Of a stretch of DNA of 64,000 nt, positions 36,316 to 46,066 are shown one piece after another (position 1 is the stretch's first letter; the number at the start of each line of letters is the position of its first letter). The stretch lies in assembly GCA_900551295.1 (NCBI GenBank), contig URVJ01000004.1, forward strand, positions 56,599 to 120,598, read 5' to 3'. A program made the translations under genes and the position numbers. The notes under the pieces were generated by a model. That model had not been told where the DNA came from. It made no database searches and was given only the letters and a program-made list of their open reading frames with translations. The stretch comes from an uncultured Eubacteriales bacterium. Its GTDB lineage: Bacteria > Bacillota > Clostridia > Oscillospirales > CAG-382.

Positions 36316-37128
36316 TTATGCGGAAGTTTTGCCCGAAAAAGCGCCCGCTTTTCTCGCGTTTTCCCTCTCCTTTTTCGCCCCGTGAACATTCACGACAACA
36401 AGTATAAGCAGCACGACCACGAACATTATCGTTGAAAGTGCGTTGATTTCGGGGCTTATACGCTTTTTTGTCATGGAATAAATGGTTATGGAAAGCGTCT
36501 GAGAGGTAGGACCGGACGTGAAATAGCTTATTACAAAGTCGTCTATCGAATATGTCAGCGCCATGAGAGCGCCTGTGACTATACCCGGCATTATTTCAGG
36601 AATTACGACTTTGAAAAACGCCTGTCTGCCGTTGCAGCCGAGATCGAGCGCCGCCTCATACAGGTTTATATTGAGCTGTCTGAGTTTCGGAAGAACGCTC
36701 AGCACTACCGTCGGCACGCAGAAGGTTATATGCGCCAGCACAAGCGTGAGATACCCCGGCGTAAGTCTGAAAAACGTAAACAGCAGCATAAGCGATATAC
36801 CTGTTACGATTTCGGGGTTGAGTATCTGAAGATACGTTGCGTTCTTCATAAACGCTTTGGGCAGTTTTTTCATATAATTCATGCCGAACGCCGCAGCCGT
36901 TCCGAGTATCGTCGAGAAAAACGCCGCGATAAGCGCGACAAGCAGCGTATGCATGAGAGAATTCAGTATAAGCTCATTATGAATAAGCTCTTTATACCAT
37001 TTGAGAGAAAATCCCGACCATATTACGCCTTTGCTCGCATTGAACGAGAAGATTATGAGTATAAGTATCGGGAGATACAGAAACGCAAAGCAGAGGAAAA
37101 CGTAGAAATTTGAAACAAACTTTTTCAT
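36316..37128 (-). CDS. potC: Polyamine ABC transporter permease PotC
   Basis: 270 residues, six membrane helices. FYVFLCFAFLYLPILILIIF at the N-terminus and the EAA loop LYEAALDLGCNGRQAFFKVV, PEIMPGIVTGALMALTYSID identify PotC. It pairs with PotB to form the membrane channel energised by PotA. The ATG overlaps the potB stop by 4 bases. Confidence 0.95.
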   Translation of the reverse strand: MKKFVSNFYVFLCFAFLYLPILILIIFSFNASKGVIWSGFSLKWYKELIHNELILNSLMHTLLVALIAAFFSTILGTAAAFGMNYMKKLPKAFMKNATYLQILNPEIVTGISLMLLFTFFRLTPGYLTLVLAHITFCVPTVVLSVLPKLRQLNINLYEAALDLGCNGRQAFFKVVIPEIMPGIVTGALMALTYSIDDFVISYFTSGPTSQTLSITIYSMTKKRISPEINALSTIMFVVVLLILVVVNVHGAKKERENARKAGAFSGKTSA

Positions 37129-37946
37129 ATCAGCGTATCCTCCATTTCGTCGTTATCGAACTGGTTGAAGATACCCATGCTTATGAGCACCACGAGCATA
37201 AGAACAAGCGACGTCGCGGCTCCGTAATTGAGGTTATATTCATTGCCCAAAAATTGCTGTTGTATAAGGTCGCCGATAAGGAAACAGTTGCTGCCGCCGA
37301 GAAGTCCCGATATTACAAAGGTACTTACCGCAGGGACAAAGGTCATGGTTATGCCCGACGCAATTCCCGGAAAGCTTAAAGGTATTATTACCTTTCTCAG
37401 TACCGTCGCGCCGCTGCATCCGAGATCCTGAGCAGCCTCTATTACGCTTCTGTCGATTTTTGTCATTATCGAGTAAAGCGGCATTATCATAAACGGCAGA
37501 TAGTTATATATCATGCCGAGAACGACAGCTCCGGACGTATTTATAAGTCTTAACCGTCCGAATCCGAGACTTACAAGAAAATTATTTATTATACCGTTAT
37601 CGTCAAGCAGCGTCATCCACGCATATGTTCTGAGAAGAAAGTTCATCCACATCGGAAGCATTACAAGCATCAGAAACACGCGCTGCGTACTTGCGTTTTT
37701 GCGCGCCATAAAGTATGCGAACGGATACGCCACCACAAGGCATATCACCGTTGCGATAAGCGCAAGATAAACGGAACGTATGAGCACGGGAAAATATCTC
37801 GACGCATTCGTAAGGTTTTCAAAGGAAAAGTTTCCCGTTGCCTTTGCAGTAAACGCATAGTATATTACAAGCAAAAAAGGTATTACCGTGAACAGAATTA
37901 TCCAAACGCCGTATGGAAAAGCGGCTATCTTAGTACGGGATCTCAT
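37125..37946 (-). CDS. potB: Polyamine ABC transporter permease PotB
   Basis: 273 residues, six membrane helices. EAA loop VIEAAQDLGCSGATVLRKVI, PLSFPGIASGITMTFVPAVS is typical of PotB. Start at 37946 (MRSRTKIAAF) has GAGGAGGG 7-8 bases upstream and overlaps the potA end by 17 bases; the longer frame lies fully inside potA and has no site. Confidence 0.95.
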   Translation of the reverse strand: MRSRTKIAAFPYGVWIILFTVIPFLLVIYYAFTAKATGNFSFENLTNASRYFPVLIRSVYLALIATVICLVVAYPFAYFMARKNASTQRVFLMLVMLPMWMNFLLRTYAWMTLLDDNGIINNFLVSLGFGRLRLINTSGAVVLGMIYNYLPFMIMPLYSIMTKIDRSVIEAAQDLGCSGATVLRKVIIPLSFPGIASGITMTFVPAVSTFVISGLLGGSNCFLIGDLIQQQFLGNEYNLNYGAATSLVLMLVVLISMGIFNQFDNDEMEDTLI

Positions 37947-39033
37947 TGTTTGCACCCTCCTCGATAACGGCGTCGTTTGCGTCCTTTGAGGCATAGCTCT
38001 TATGCATTATGTGGATATCCTCCGGAGTAAGGCTCATGCCGATGAAAGAACCGGGTTCTACGGATTTTGTGGAATGTATCTTCCACTTTACGCCGAAGCT
38101 GTCCACTATTATTTCATAGTGAACTCCCTTGAAGGTGACTGTTTCTACCGTGCCGTCGATGGTGTTTTCTCCCGGTTCTCCGACTCTTATGTCCTCCGGT
38201 CTTATTACGACGTCAACGGGTTCTTTTTTATCAAAGCCTTTATCTACACAGACAAATCTCTTTGAGGCAAATTCAACATCGAAATCGTCATGCATTATGC
38301 CGCCTACGATATTGCTCTCTCCGATAAACTTTGCGACAAAGGCGTTTGTGGGTTCGTTGTATATATCCTGCGGAGTGCCTATCTGGTCTATTATGCCGCC
38401 GTTCATTACGACTATGCGGTCGGACATGGTCAAGGCTTCCTCCTGGTCGTGGGTTACATATATAAAAGTAATTCCGAGCTGCTGCTGCATTCGTTTAAGC
38501 TCTATCTGCATTTCTTTTCGCAGCTGCAGATCAAGCGCTCCGAGAGGTTCGTCAAGAAGCAGCATTCTCGGATGATTGATCAATGCTCTTGCAATAGCCA
38601 CTCTCTGCTGCTGTCCGCCTGAAAGAAAGTCAACGCGCTTTGCTCCGTATCCGGTAAGGTTTACCATCTCAAGCATTTCAAGCACACGTTTATGAACTTC
38701 CGCGTCCGGCGTTTTCTTGAGCCGCAGCCCGAAGGCTATATTTTCGTATACATTCAAATGAGGGAAAAGTGCGTATTTCTGGAATACGGTATTCACCTGT
38801 CGTTTATGCGGCGGAACTCCGTTTATGAGCTTCCCGTCAAAATAGACTTTGCCGCTGTGCGGTTCGATAAAACCGCCGATTATCCGCAAGGTAGTCGTCT
38901 TTCCGCAGCCCGACGGGCCGAGAAGCGTTATAAACTCCTTGTCGTGAATATCAAGGTTTATGCCCTTGAGTACCTTTTCGTCACCGTAATTGACGACGAG
39001 ATCTTCCAATCTGACAATAACACTTTTGTCCAA
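37930..39033 (-). CDS. potA: Polyamine ABC transporter ATP-binding protein PotA
   Basis: 367 residues. Walker A GPSGCGKT, signature LSGGQQQRVAIARAL, Walker B MLLLDEPLGALD, then a C-terminal TOBE-type regulatory domain (FIGESNIVGGIM...IRPEDIRVG). It powers spermidine/putrescine uptake with PotBC and PotD. Start is TTG at 39033 with GGAGGT 7 bases upstream. First gene of the operon; no strong promoter could be chosen in 39034-39250. Confidence 0.96.
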   Translation of the reverse strand: MDKSVIVRLEDLVVNYGDEKVLKGINLDIHDKEFITLLGPSGCGKTTTLRIIGGFIEPHSGKVYFDGKLINGVPPHKRQVNTVFQKYALFPHLNVYENIAFGLRLKKTPDAEVHKRVLEMLEMVNLTGYGAKRVDFLSGGQQQRVAIARALINHPRMLLLDEPLGALDLQLRKEMQIELKRMQQQLGITFIYVTHDQEEALTMSDRIVVMNGGIIDQIGTPQDIYNEPTNAFVAKFIGESNIVGGIMHDDFDVEFASKRFVCVDKGFDKKEPVDVVIRPEDIRVGEPGENTIDGTVETVTFKGVHYEIIVDSFGVKWKIHSTKSVEPGSFIGMSLTPEDIHIMHKSYASKDANDAVIEEGANNEIPY

Positions 39034-39248
39034 TCCTCACACCTCCGTACCGTGTTGCTGTGCGGTACATTTTCTTTCGCGCGACGGCGAAAATCTCCGT
39101 GCGGCATTCCGTCTTGTGCAACATTCAGAGTAAGCGGCGCCGAAATACACGAATTCGATTAATAATACTTATTTTGACGACAAAAATCTACAAATTAGCT
39201 TTAAATTTATTGTGAACAAACAGCGTATAAAGAGTTACGCCGCCGCAC

Positions 39249-39278
39249 AAAGCAAAACACCCGGCCGTTAAAGCCGGG
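39249..39278 (-). terminator. Terminator of the first AraC gene
   Basis: Minus strand CCCGGC-TTTAACG-GCCGGG (39278-39260) followed by TGTTTTGCTTT. Confidence 0.75.
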
Positions 39279-39310
39279 AAAGTCTGTTATTACGTCTTTT
39301 CACGTTTGGT

Positions 39311-40096
39311 CTACACGGTTTTTCTGTAATCGCTTATAGACATACGCATATGGTATTTAAAAAACTTGCAAAGCTGTTCGGCGGAATAAAAATCAAGCTC
39401 CTTACATATATCCGACAGCGCTTTTTCGGGATCGCGGCACAGTTTCTTTATCTCAGCAAGCCGACAGGAGGCTATTATATCTCCGAGACATTCTCCGCTT
39501 ACGGATTTTACAACGCGTCCGAGATGTTCTCTCGAGCAGCCGAGCGCCTCAGCGACGTCCTTTGCCGAAACCGAAGTTTTCGCATGGGACTCTATCCAGA
39601 GATACGCCTCGTTATAAAGGTTCATTTCCGAAGTCGTCATATTAAGCGACGCATATATATCGTTTATCAGCGAGAGGAGAATACCCTCTCTTGCGCCGGG
39701 AAGCGTGTTTCTGAAATGTGAAAGCCTGTATATTTTCTTGATCGAATCATATGCGTCGGGAATATTTTTTAAAATCATCACACCTGTTTCGGGTATGAAA
39801 TCCTTTATCTGCGGAAAGTCAAAGGTTATTCTTATGATCTCGGCGTCTTTTTCGGCCTTTATCAAAGTCTTTGCAAACGGCGGCAGATAAAAGCAGTCGT
39901 TTTTTGAAAGTGCCGTACAGTCTATATCTGCCTTTCCCGAATTTACGCAGAACAGCCCCGCATATCCCGGTGAAGAAAGGCTGATGCTTTCTCCGGCGTC
40001 GGCAAAATACTTGAAGCAGTCGGCTATTTCAAGCGTGCCCGAACAAAAGGGACTGCACGCCGCATTGTCTTTTGAATTATCGGTTATCTGTATCAT
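39311..40096 (-). CDS. AraC family transcriptional regulator
   Basis: 261 residues. N-terminal cupin-like sensor (GLFCVNSGKADIDCTALSKN, DCFYLPPFAKTLI) and a C-terminal AraC HTH pair (VSAKDVAEALGCSREHLGRV; LSDICKELDFYSAEQLCKFF) ending ISDYRKTV. It is divergent from the PfkB kinase gene, with a strong own promoter and a leader of about 98 nt that can fold. It may control the sugar kinase, or the carbohydrate locus beyond. Confidence 0.9.
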   Translation of the reverse strand: MIQITDNSKDNAACSPFCSGTLEIADCFKYFADAGESISLSSPGYAGLFCVNSGKADIDCTALSKNDCFYLPPFAKTLIKAEKDAEIIRITFDFPQIKDFIPETGVMILKNIPDAYDSIKKIYRLSHFRNTLPGAREGILLSLINDIYASLNMTTSEMNLYNEAYLWIESHAKTSVSAKDVAEALGCSREHLGRVVKSVSGECLGDIIASCRLAEIKKLCRDPEKALSDICKELDFYSAEQLCKFFKYHMRMSISDYRKTV

Positions 40097-40200
40097 GTTT
40101 TTTCCGTCCGTTTATTTTATACTTGAAATTACACGCCATACGTGTTAAAATAATTTGTAATGACGGCGCGTGTTCTGCTGCCGCTGTCATTGTCGTTTAA

Positions 40201-40229
40201 ATTATATCATTATATTTCCTGTATGTCAA
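40201..40229 (-). promoter_or_regulatory. Promoter of the first AraC gene
   Basis: Consensus TTGACA (40224-40229), 17-base spacer, TATAAT (40201-40206) on the minus strand. The leader contains AATGAC...GTCATT and CACGTATGGCGTG inverted repeats. Confidence 0.85.
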
Positions 40230-40384
40230 TGTATTTTTTTAAGGTTTTTCCCCTGTTCACGGGGATTTTTATACAATTATCGGGAATTTTCTTACGATAT
40301 GTACATTCGGAATATATCTCAATTTTTCTTCGACGCCGCAATTTGCCGAAAAACACATAATAATTCTAACAGGAGTGCTGCAAC

Positions 40385-41275
40385 ATGAAACTTCTTGTCT
40401 TTGGGGAAATCATCTACGATTTCTACGACCGCAACAACAAATTTATAGGTGGAGCGCCGCTGAACTTTGCCGCGCATATGTCGCTCCTCGGCGAAAACAG
40501 CAGCCTTATTTCGGCTGTCGGAAAAGACGACCTCGGCAAAAACGCAATCGAAGCAATACGCGGCTTTGGCGTTGACACACGCTTTATTGCCGAAACAGAC
40601 GGATACGAGACCGGGAAATGCCTTGTCTTAAAGGACGAACGCGGACTGCCGAAATACGACATAGTAAAGGACGTCGCATACGACCACATACCGTATCCGG
40701 AGCTTTCCGGCGAAAAATACGGCTGTTTTTACTTCGGCACGCTTGCACTGCGCTGCGACGATAACATAAACACCGTAACAAAAATACTTTCCGAAAACAG
40801 TTTTGACGAAGTTTTCACGGATCTCAACATACGTCCTCCGTTTTATTCGGAAAAATCAATACGGCTCTGCCTTGAAAACTCGACTGTCGTCAAGATAAGT
40901 TCCGATGAGCTGCCGACGGTCTCGCGCGAAATATACGGCGGCGTATTTGAAACACGTGAGTTTTGCAGAAAGCTGTCTGCGGAGTTTAAAAAAATACGTC
41001 TTATTATCGTAACTCTCGGAGACAAGGGCGCATATGTTTACGACTGCGAAAATTCCTCGGAATATTCTTGTCCGATAAAAGAGGCGAAAGTCATATCCAC
41101 AACGGGTGCCGGAGACAGTTTCGGCGCGGCATTTCTCCACAGATACAAGTGTGGAGACAGTATAGAAAAATGCCTTGAATTTGCGTCGGATTACAGTGCG
41201 TTTGTCGTTTCGAGAAAAGACGCGATCCCGCCCGACACAAAGGAATTTATAAATTCGCTTTCCAAAAACTCATAA
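40385..41275 (+). CDS. PfkB family carbohydrate kinase (fructokinase-like)
   Basis: 296 residues. FGEIIYDFYDRNNKFIGGAP then LNFAAHMSLLG and SAVGKDDLGKNAI form the substrate side; the ATP/anion-hole motif is TTGAGDSFGAAFLH, with the Asp as base. This is the pattern of fructokinases/ribokinase-like sugar kinases. With the neighbouring alpha-galactosidase and GH32-like genes, fructose released from raffinose- or sucrose-type sugars is a plausible substrate. CAGGAG lies 9 bases before the ATG. Confidence 0.88.
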   Translation: MKLLVFGEIIYDFYDRNNKFIGGAPLNFAAHMSLLGENSSLISAVGKDDLGKNAIEAIRGFGVDTRFIAETDGYETGKCLVLKDERGLPKYDIVKDVAYDHIPYPELSGEKYGCFYFGTLALRCDDNINTVTKILSENSFDEVFTDLNIRPPFYSEKSIRLCLENSTVVKISSDELPTVSREIYGGVFETREFCRKLSAEFKKIRLIIVTLGDKGAYVYDCENSSEYSCPIKEAKVISTTGAGDSFGAAFLHRYKCGDSIEKCLEFASDYSAFVVSRKDAIPPDTKEFINSLSKNS

Positions 41276-41292
41276 TTAAATCGCAATTTTAC

Positions 41293-41321
41293 GGCGTGCC
41301 GGAAAAGGCACGCCTGTTTTT
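41293..41321 (+). terminator. Terminator between the sugar kinase and second AraC gene
   Basis: GGCGTGCC-GGAAAA-GGCACGCC followed by TGTTTTT; it can serve the convergent gene too. Confidence 0.85.
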
Positions 41322-42249
41322 ATGCGTTCAAGTCGTCGATGCGGCGTTTCTTTGCCGCATTTCTTATTTCAAGCGGCTTTTTTCCGTATCTTTCGCAGAA
41401 GCATTTATAAAAATACGGCTTGCTGCCGAATCCCGAATCCGAAAAAATTATCTCTATACTCTCCGACGACATTACAAGACGGTTATATGCGTAATTCAGC
41501 CGCAGATCCTGTCTGTAAACCGTAAAGGTCTTGCCGGTATACTGTCTGAAGCACTCGCTGAAATATGCCGTGGAATATCCGAACATTGCGGCAATATCAC
41601 ATTCAAGCATTTTTTCCTTATAGTGCGTCCTTACGTATTTGACAGCGTTTCTGAAAACGGCGTCGGCATTCTCCGAATGCGGCAGTTTCTGCGGTTCGGT
41701 TCGCTTTCTCCTTGTTCCGAGCCTTATGACGTAAAGCAGCACGCCGTTTATAAATGTCTTTAGCACCTCGGCGTATTTTGAAAGGTCGGCAAAATCTATT
41801 TTTATATCCGACAGCGTTTCCAGCGACTTTGCAATATATTCAATATATCCGTTGCCGAGGCTGCCGTGTATCGGATCTGTCAAAGAATACAGTTCAAGCA
41901 GTGCCGTATCGAAAAGCGCTTTTTCGGTAAAATGCACCGTGAGTATCGTTACGGGTTCTTCGGACGTACAGTGCAGACTGTGAACATCATCGGGGCCTAA
42001 CAGCCAGAAATCGTTGACGCTCTGGCTGATAACGTCGTTATTCATGAAATTCTCGGCGCTGCCCGAAAGCAGTATTTCAAGTTCATAGCAGTCGTGGCAG
42101 TGTACGGCGGTCTTATAATGACCTTTGCCGCCGTCAAACAGGTGCTGCGTCACCGAAAAACAGTCCGTGACCGAAAGCAGAGGACAAGTCGCGTGGTTCA
42201 CAAGGTCGTCGTTTGCTATTGAAATGTTTTTTAATGGTATTCTTTTCAT
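41320..42249 (-). CDS. AraC family transcriptional regulator divergent from alpha-galactosidase
   Basis: 309 residues. Cupin sensor at the N-terminus (HYKTAVHCHDCYELEILLSG) and AraC HTH at the C-terminus (MLECDIAAMFGYSTAYFSEC; IEIIFSDSGFGSKPYFYKCF). Start at 42249 (MKRIPLKNIS) has AAGGCGG 7 bases upstream; the longer frame runs into the divergent promoter region. The head-to-head position with the GH36 gene makes that gene the first candidate target; alpha-galactosides or melibiose would be a natural inducer. Confidence 0.92.
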   Translation of the reverse strand: MKRIPLKNISIANDDLVNHATCPLLSVTDCFSVTQHLFDGGKGHYKTAVHCHDCYELEILLSGSAENFMNNDVISQSVNDFWLLGPDDVHSLHCTSEEPVTILTVHFTEKALFDTALLELYSLTDPIHGSLGNGYIEYIAKSLETLSDIKIDFADLSKYAEVLKTFINGVLLYVIRLGTRRKRTEPQKLPHSENADAVFRNAVKYVRTHYKEKMLECDIAAMFGYSTAYFSECFRQYTGKTFTVYRQDLRLNYAYNRLVMSSESIEIIFSDSGFGSKPYFYKCFCERYGKKPLEIRNAAKKRRIDDLNA

Positions 42250-42355
42250 ATCTTCACCGCCTTTTCTGACATTATTATATATAAATAATTTTTGGAAATC
42301 AATAATTTTTACGCAAAAAAACCAAAATACAGAACTATTATCTGATATAAAAGAA

Positions 42356-42383
42356 TTGTATAGTACATACATCACTGTATAAT
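42356..42383 (+). promoter_or_regulatory. Promoter of the alpha-galactosidase gene
   Basis: -35 TTGTAT (42356-42361), 16-base spacer, -10 TATAAT (42378-42383). The weak -35 is compatible with an activator-dependent promoter. Confidence 0.6.
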
Positions 42384-42420
42384 TACACTATAATATACTG
42401 AAAAAGGGAGGAAGAATATA

Positions 42421-44595
42421 ATGAGTATATATTATGTGCCGGATACAAAATGTTTTATAATACAGTCACATGCTTTTTCATATGTTATGGAAAAAGATGA
42501 AAAAGGTGTTTTGCACAACATTTATACGGGAAAGCATCTCACCGATCCCGAAAATGCTTTATGCAGCCTTTCTCACATTACCGGAAACTTTCGCTCAGCA
42601 GATGTTTTTCCGTATCGTGAGGAATACCCCTGCAAAAACTCTTTCACTTTTGACCCGTACTGTCTCAGAGCACGTTTCGACGACGGAACGGAGGACGTCC
42701 GTCTGATATACAAATCTCATGCGATTGGGAAAACCAAAGACGGAGAAACGCTTACAATAACTCTGCGTGACTCTTTTTACAAATTTGAAGCCGATCTATG
42801 TTACAGAACATATACGGGTCTTGGCGTTATCAGTAAAAATGCCGTAATCAGGAACTGCGGAGAAAAAAGCGTAACGCTGTGCGATTTCGGCTCCGGAGCC
42901 GTATACACATTCAGAGGCAACAAGATCCGTTTGCTTCACCTCGGCGGAAGCTGGGGCGCGGAGTACAAAAAAACATATTCTCAGGTCGAAAACGGAAAGT
43001 TTGCAATCTCAAATCAACGCGGCACCTGTGCGTCACACCAGCACATTCCGTTCTTTGCCGCAGATGGCGGCACGGCAAACGAGAAGCACGGCGAAATATG
43101 GTACGGGCTTCTGCATTGGTCCGGAAATTTTAAGCTTGAAGCCGAAGTCAATCAGTGTATGTGTCCAACAATCACTGCCGGCATAAACAACGAGGGCTGC
43201 AAATATGTTCTGAAGTGCGGAGAATCTTTTGAAACTCCCCTGTTCACGTTCGGTTATACAGACGGCGGATATGAAAAAATGAGGGAAACGCTCTACGATC
43301 TGCAATATGATTTTCTCGCGCCGCAAAACCGTATTAAAAAGCCCTTCCCGATTATTTACAACACATGGTACCCTTATGAGATGGACGTAAACGAAGAAAA
43401 CTGCATATATCTCGTCGATAAAGCAAAAGACGTGGGCGCCGAGCTTTTTGTAATTGACGACGGTTGGTTTCCTGACAGATGCGGAGATCAGAACGTTTCC
43501 GGACTCGAAGGACTCGGTGACTGGTTCTGTGATAAACATAAATTTCCTAACGGACTTGCTCCCGTTGCGGATGCCGTGCACAAAGCCGGACTTTTGTTCG
43601 GGCTCTGGATAGAACCGGAAATGGTATGCGAAAAAACAGGACTTTTTAACGAGCACCCCGAATGGGTCCTCGGATTTGAAAACAGAGAACCGGTCAAAAC
43701 CAGAAATCAAATGGTTCTCAATCTTGCGCGGACGGATGTGCTGGAATTCATATGGGACACATTGTGCCGCATAATAACCGAATACAAGCTTGATTATCTC
43801 AAGTGGGATATGAATTCTTATATAACGGCGTGCGGAAACGCTTTGTTTGACGGAAATCAAAATGAAATTCCGGTGCGTTACATAAACAACCTTTATGAAC
43901 TCTTTGGCAGAATGAACAAAGCATTCCCGAAACTTTTAATCGAAGTATGTGCTGCCGGCGGCGGAAGAAGCGATTACGGAATGCTTCCGTATGCAGACAG
44001 AATAAACCGCAGCGACAATGCCGATCCGGTCGATGTGCTGAGATTGCATGAAAGATTTTGCGAATTTCTGCTTCCAAGATTTGCCGGCGGTGCGGGAAAC
44101 ATTGCAAAAAATCCGTCAATGCACGGAAGAAACGTGCCGCTTGACTACCGTGCAAAGCTCGGCATGACCGGTTCCATGAGTATCGGCATGAATATTTTAA
44201 AAATGACAAAGCAAGAGCTTGATGAACTGAAAAATTACCTTGACGAATACAAGAATATGAGAAATGTCACGCAAAATTCTTACTTTTATGTTTTATCGAG
44301 CGCCTTTGAAAACCATGTTACTGCTTGGGAATACCTTTCAAGAGACAGGAGAAAGGGATATTTGTTCATATTCTGCCACGGCTGGGTTCGCTCGGAAGAT
44401 ATTATACTCTATCCTTACAGACTCCGCGGGCTTGAAGAAAACAGGAAATACCGTGTAAACGGTTACAGTATTCCGTTCAACTCCAAAGCGCAAAACGGTG
44501 TTTTCTCAGGTTCGGTGCTGATGAACTGCGGAATTTCTGCCGATTTACGCGGCGATTACCGTGCTGCGATAATAGATTTTGAAGCGGCAGACTGA
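42421..44595 (+). CDS. Alpha-galactosidase, glycoside hydrolase family 36
   Basis: 724 residues, no signal peptide, so cytosolic. It releases terminal alpha-galactose from melibiose, raffinose and similar sugars. N-terminal beta domain to about 300, then the TIM barrel with FVIDDGWFPDR, GLWIEPEMV, LKWDMN (nucleophile Asp463) and INRSDNADP (acid/base Asp532), and a C-terminal beta domain. Length and motifs fit GH36 tetrameric enzymes. GGGAGG is 8 bases before the ATG. Divergent from an AraC regulator and followed by a good terminator. Confidence 0.96.
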   Translation: MSIYYVPDTKCFIIQSHAFSYVMEKDEKGVLHNIYTGKHLTDPENALCSLSHITGNFRSADVFPYREEYPCKNSFTFDPYCLRARFDDGTEDVRLIYKSHAIGKTKDGETLTITLRDSFYKFEADLCYRTYTGLGVISKNAVIRNCGEKSVTLCDFGSGAVYTFRGNKIRLLHLGGSWGAEYKKTYSQVENGKFAISNQRGTCASHQHIPFFAADGGTANEKHGEIWYGLLHWSGNFKLEAEVNQCMCPTITAGINNEGCKYVLKCGESFETPLFTFGYTDGGYEKMRETLYDLQYDFLAPQNRIKKPFPIIYNTWYPYEMDVNEENCIYLVDKAKDVGAELFVIDDGWFPDRCGDQNVSGLEGLGDWFCDKHKFPNGLAPVADAVHKAGLLFGLWIEPEMVCEKTGLFNEHPEWVLGFENREPVKTRNQMVLNLARTDVLEFIWDTLCRIITEYKLDYLKWDMNSYITACGNALFDGNQNEIPVRYINNLYELFGRMNKAFPKLLIEVCAAGGGRSDYGMLPYADRINRSDNADPVDVLRLHERFCEFLLPRFAGGAGNIAKNPSMHGRNVPLDYRAKLGMTGSMSIGMNILKMTKQELDELKNYLDEYKNMRNVTQNSYFYVLSSAFENHVTAWEYLSRDRRKGYLFIFCHGWVRSEDIILYPYRLRGLEENRKYRVNGYSIPFNSKAQNGVFSGSVLMNCGISADLRGDYRAAIIDFEAAD

Positions 44596-44627
44596 CGTCA
44601 AACGCATAAATTTCTCCAAAACAAAAC

Positions 44628-44665
44628 ATCTCCTACGGTTCTGATTCGTTCCGCAGGAGATTTTT
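44628..44665 (+). terminator. Terminator of the alpha-galactosidase gene
   Basis: ATCTCCTACGG (44628-44638) pairs with CCGCAGGAGAT (44651-44661) with one mismatch, then TTTTTAT. Confidence 0.88.
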
Positions 44666-44686
44666 ATATTATTTTCACTCTGTTTA

Positions 44687-46024
44687 TCAGTACACCGCCG
44701 AAAGTTTCTTTATTTCAAGCCTTGAAATCACGATGTTATCACCGTCTGCCGAAATGCAGAGAGACGGAGTATTGTAATCGCAGAAGTCTTCGCAGAAAGC
44801 CATACATCTTTTTCCGCCGTCGAGAAATACCTCAAGGCTTGACGAGTCGCATATGACCGTAACTTCAAACGTATCCGTTTCCGATGACAGCGGCGCATAT
44901 TTCAAGCCCTTTTCAAAAAATCCGCTTTCGCTGTTTATGCTAAAGTCAATTCCGAAAAGCTTAAAATCAATTTTTCCGACTCCCTTTTTGCCGCAGATCA
45001 CAATTTTATACGCGCTCTCGCAAAGTTTAAAGCATACGGTTTGTCCGTCTGCCACGTTTACGTTTTCGTATACGTTTTTCTCGCCGCACAGTTTATCAAG
45101 CTCGGCTATGGGTTTTGCGCAAAGAAAGTATTCTGCGCCGTTTTTTACCACGGACAACTCGTTCGGAATAAGAAGCTGTCCGCAAAAGCCGTTGAAACGC
45201 GACGCCGAATCGTCGCAGGCAACACGGATATATCTGTTCTTTTCCTTGTCGTAAATCACAGCCGCGCCGAGGCACGACGTTCCGTAATCAAGCCTTCCTG
45301 CATCGCCCAAGGTATGAAAAGTTCCGCCGCAGAAGTTTCCGACGGCATAGTTCCCGTGTGCGCCGTACAATATCCAGACGCTTTTGTTTTCCTCGCCGTC
45401 AACATTCATGCATAAAAGCTGCGCATCGCTGTTTTCTCCGGGAAGTCTTACTTTGCACACCGTTTCGGGTTCGGAATATCCGTTATGCTTTATTACGGCA
45501 TAGGTGCAGCCTTCGGTATGCTCCGCGTAAACATATTCTTTGAGAGATGTACACAGAGTACCTCGTATTTCATCGGCTGAAAAGTTTATTTTCGGCTTTG
45601 CCTCATTCCACGATAAAAGATCACGGCTTTGAACTGTGCTTACCGCATTGTTATCCGGCGCACGGTACTCGTCCGAATTATACGAAAGGCTGTAAACTCC
45701 TTCTTTCCGGAAAAGCGACAAAGGCTGTGCAAGCTTTCCGAATTTCGGAGAATAGTGTATCTTCGGGCGCATAAAGTCATACGCCTTTTCGGGTTGATCT
45801 GAGGTGTTGTATTTTATAAGCATATCGGGCCCGGAAAACACGTCAAGAGTCTTTCCTGAAAAGTCCGAAACGTCAACATACGCGTATCCGTCCGGCGACT
45901 TGCCGTCAAGCCTTAAGTGCGAATCAAAGACGCACTTTTCTCCGCACCTCAAAACAAGTCTTTTTTCGGGAAGTCTTTTATTCACCGGAAAAACCAGATA
46001 TTTGCTCTTTATTTCAATTTTCAC
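44687..46024 (-). CDS. GH32-like protein with an apparently degenerate active site
   Basis: 445 residues, no signal peptide. The order RPKIHYSPKFGKLAQPLSLF, then RKEGVYSLSYN, mirrors the start of invertase/levanase proteins, and the C-terminal SSLEVFLDGGKRCMAF mirrors their beta-sandwich (VFVNxGE type). However the nucleophile motif WMNDPNG is replaced by KLAQPLS, and neither the RDP nor the EC catalytic motif can be found. So it looks like a non-catalytic or much altered relative that may bind fructosides. It lies 42 bases downstream of a clan GH-A glycosidase gene on the same strand, so they share an operon. GGGAGG lies 7 bases or so upstream of the ATG. Confidence 0.6.
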   Translation of the reverse strand: MKIEIKSKYLVFPVNKRLPEKRLVLRCGEKCVFDSHLRLDGKSPDGYAYVDVSDFSGKTLDVFSGPDMLIKYNTSDQPEKAYDFMRPKIHYSPKFGKLAQPLSLFRKEGVYSLSYNSDEYRAPDNNAVSTVQSRDLLSWNEAKPKINFSADEIRGTLCTSLKEYVYAEHTEGCTYAVIKHNGYSEPETVCKVRLPGENSDAQLLCMNVDGEENKSVWILYGAHGNYAVGNFCGGTFHTLGDAGRLDYGTSCLGAAVIYDKEKNRYIRVACDDSASRFNGFCGQLLIPNELSVVKNGAEYFLCAKPIAELDKLCGEKNVYENVNVADGQTVCFKLCESAYKIVICGKKGVGKIDFKLFGIDFSINSESGFFEKGLKYAPLSSETDTFEVTVICDSSSLEVFLDGGKRCMAFCEDFCDYNTPSLCISADGDNIVISRLEIKKLSAVY

Positions 46025-46066
46025 AAAAAAGCGCCTCCCGTCTCTTTAATAATTCCGCCGTCTTTT

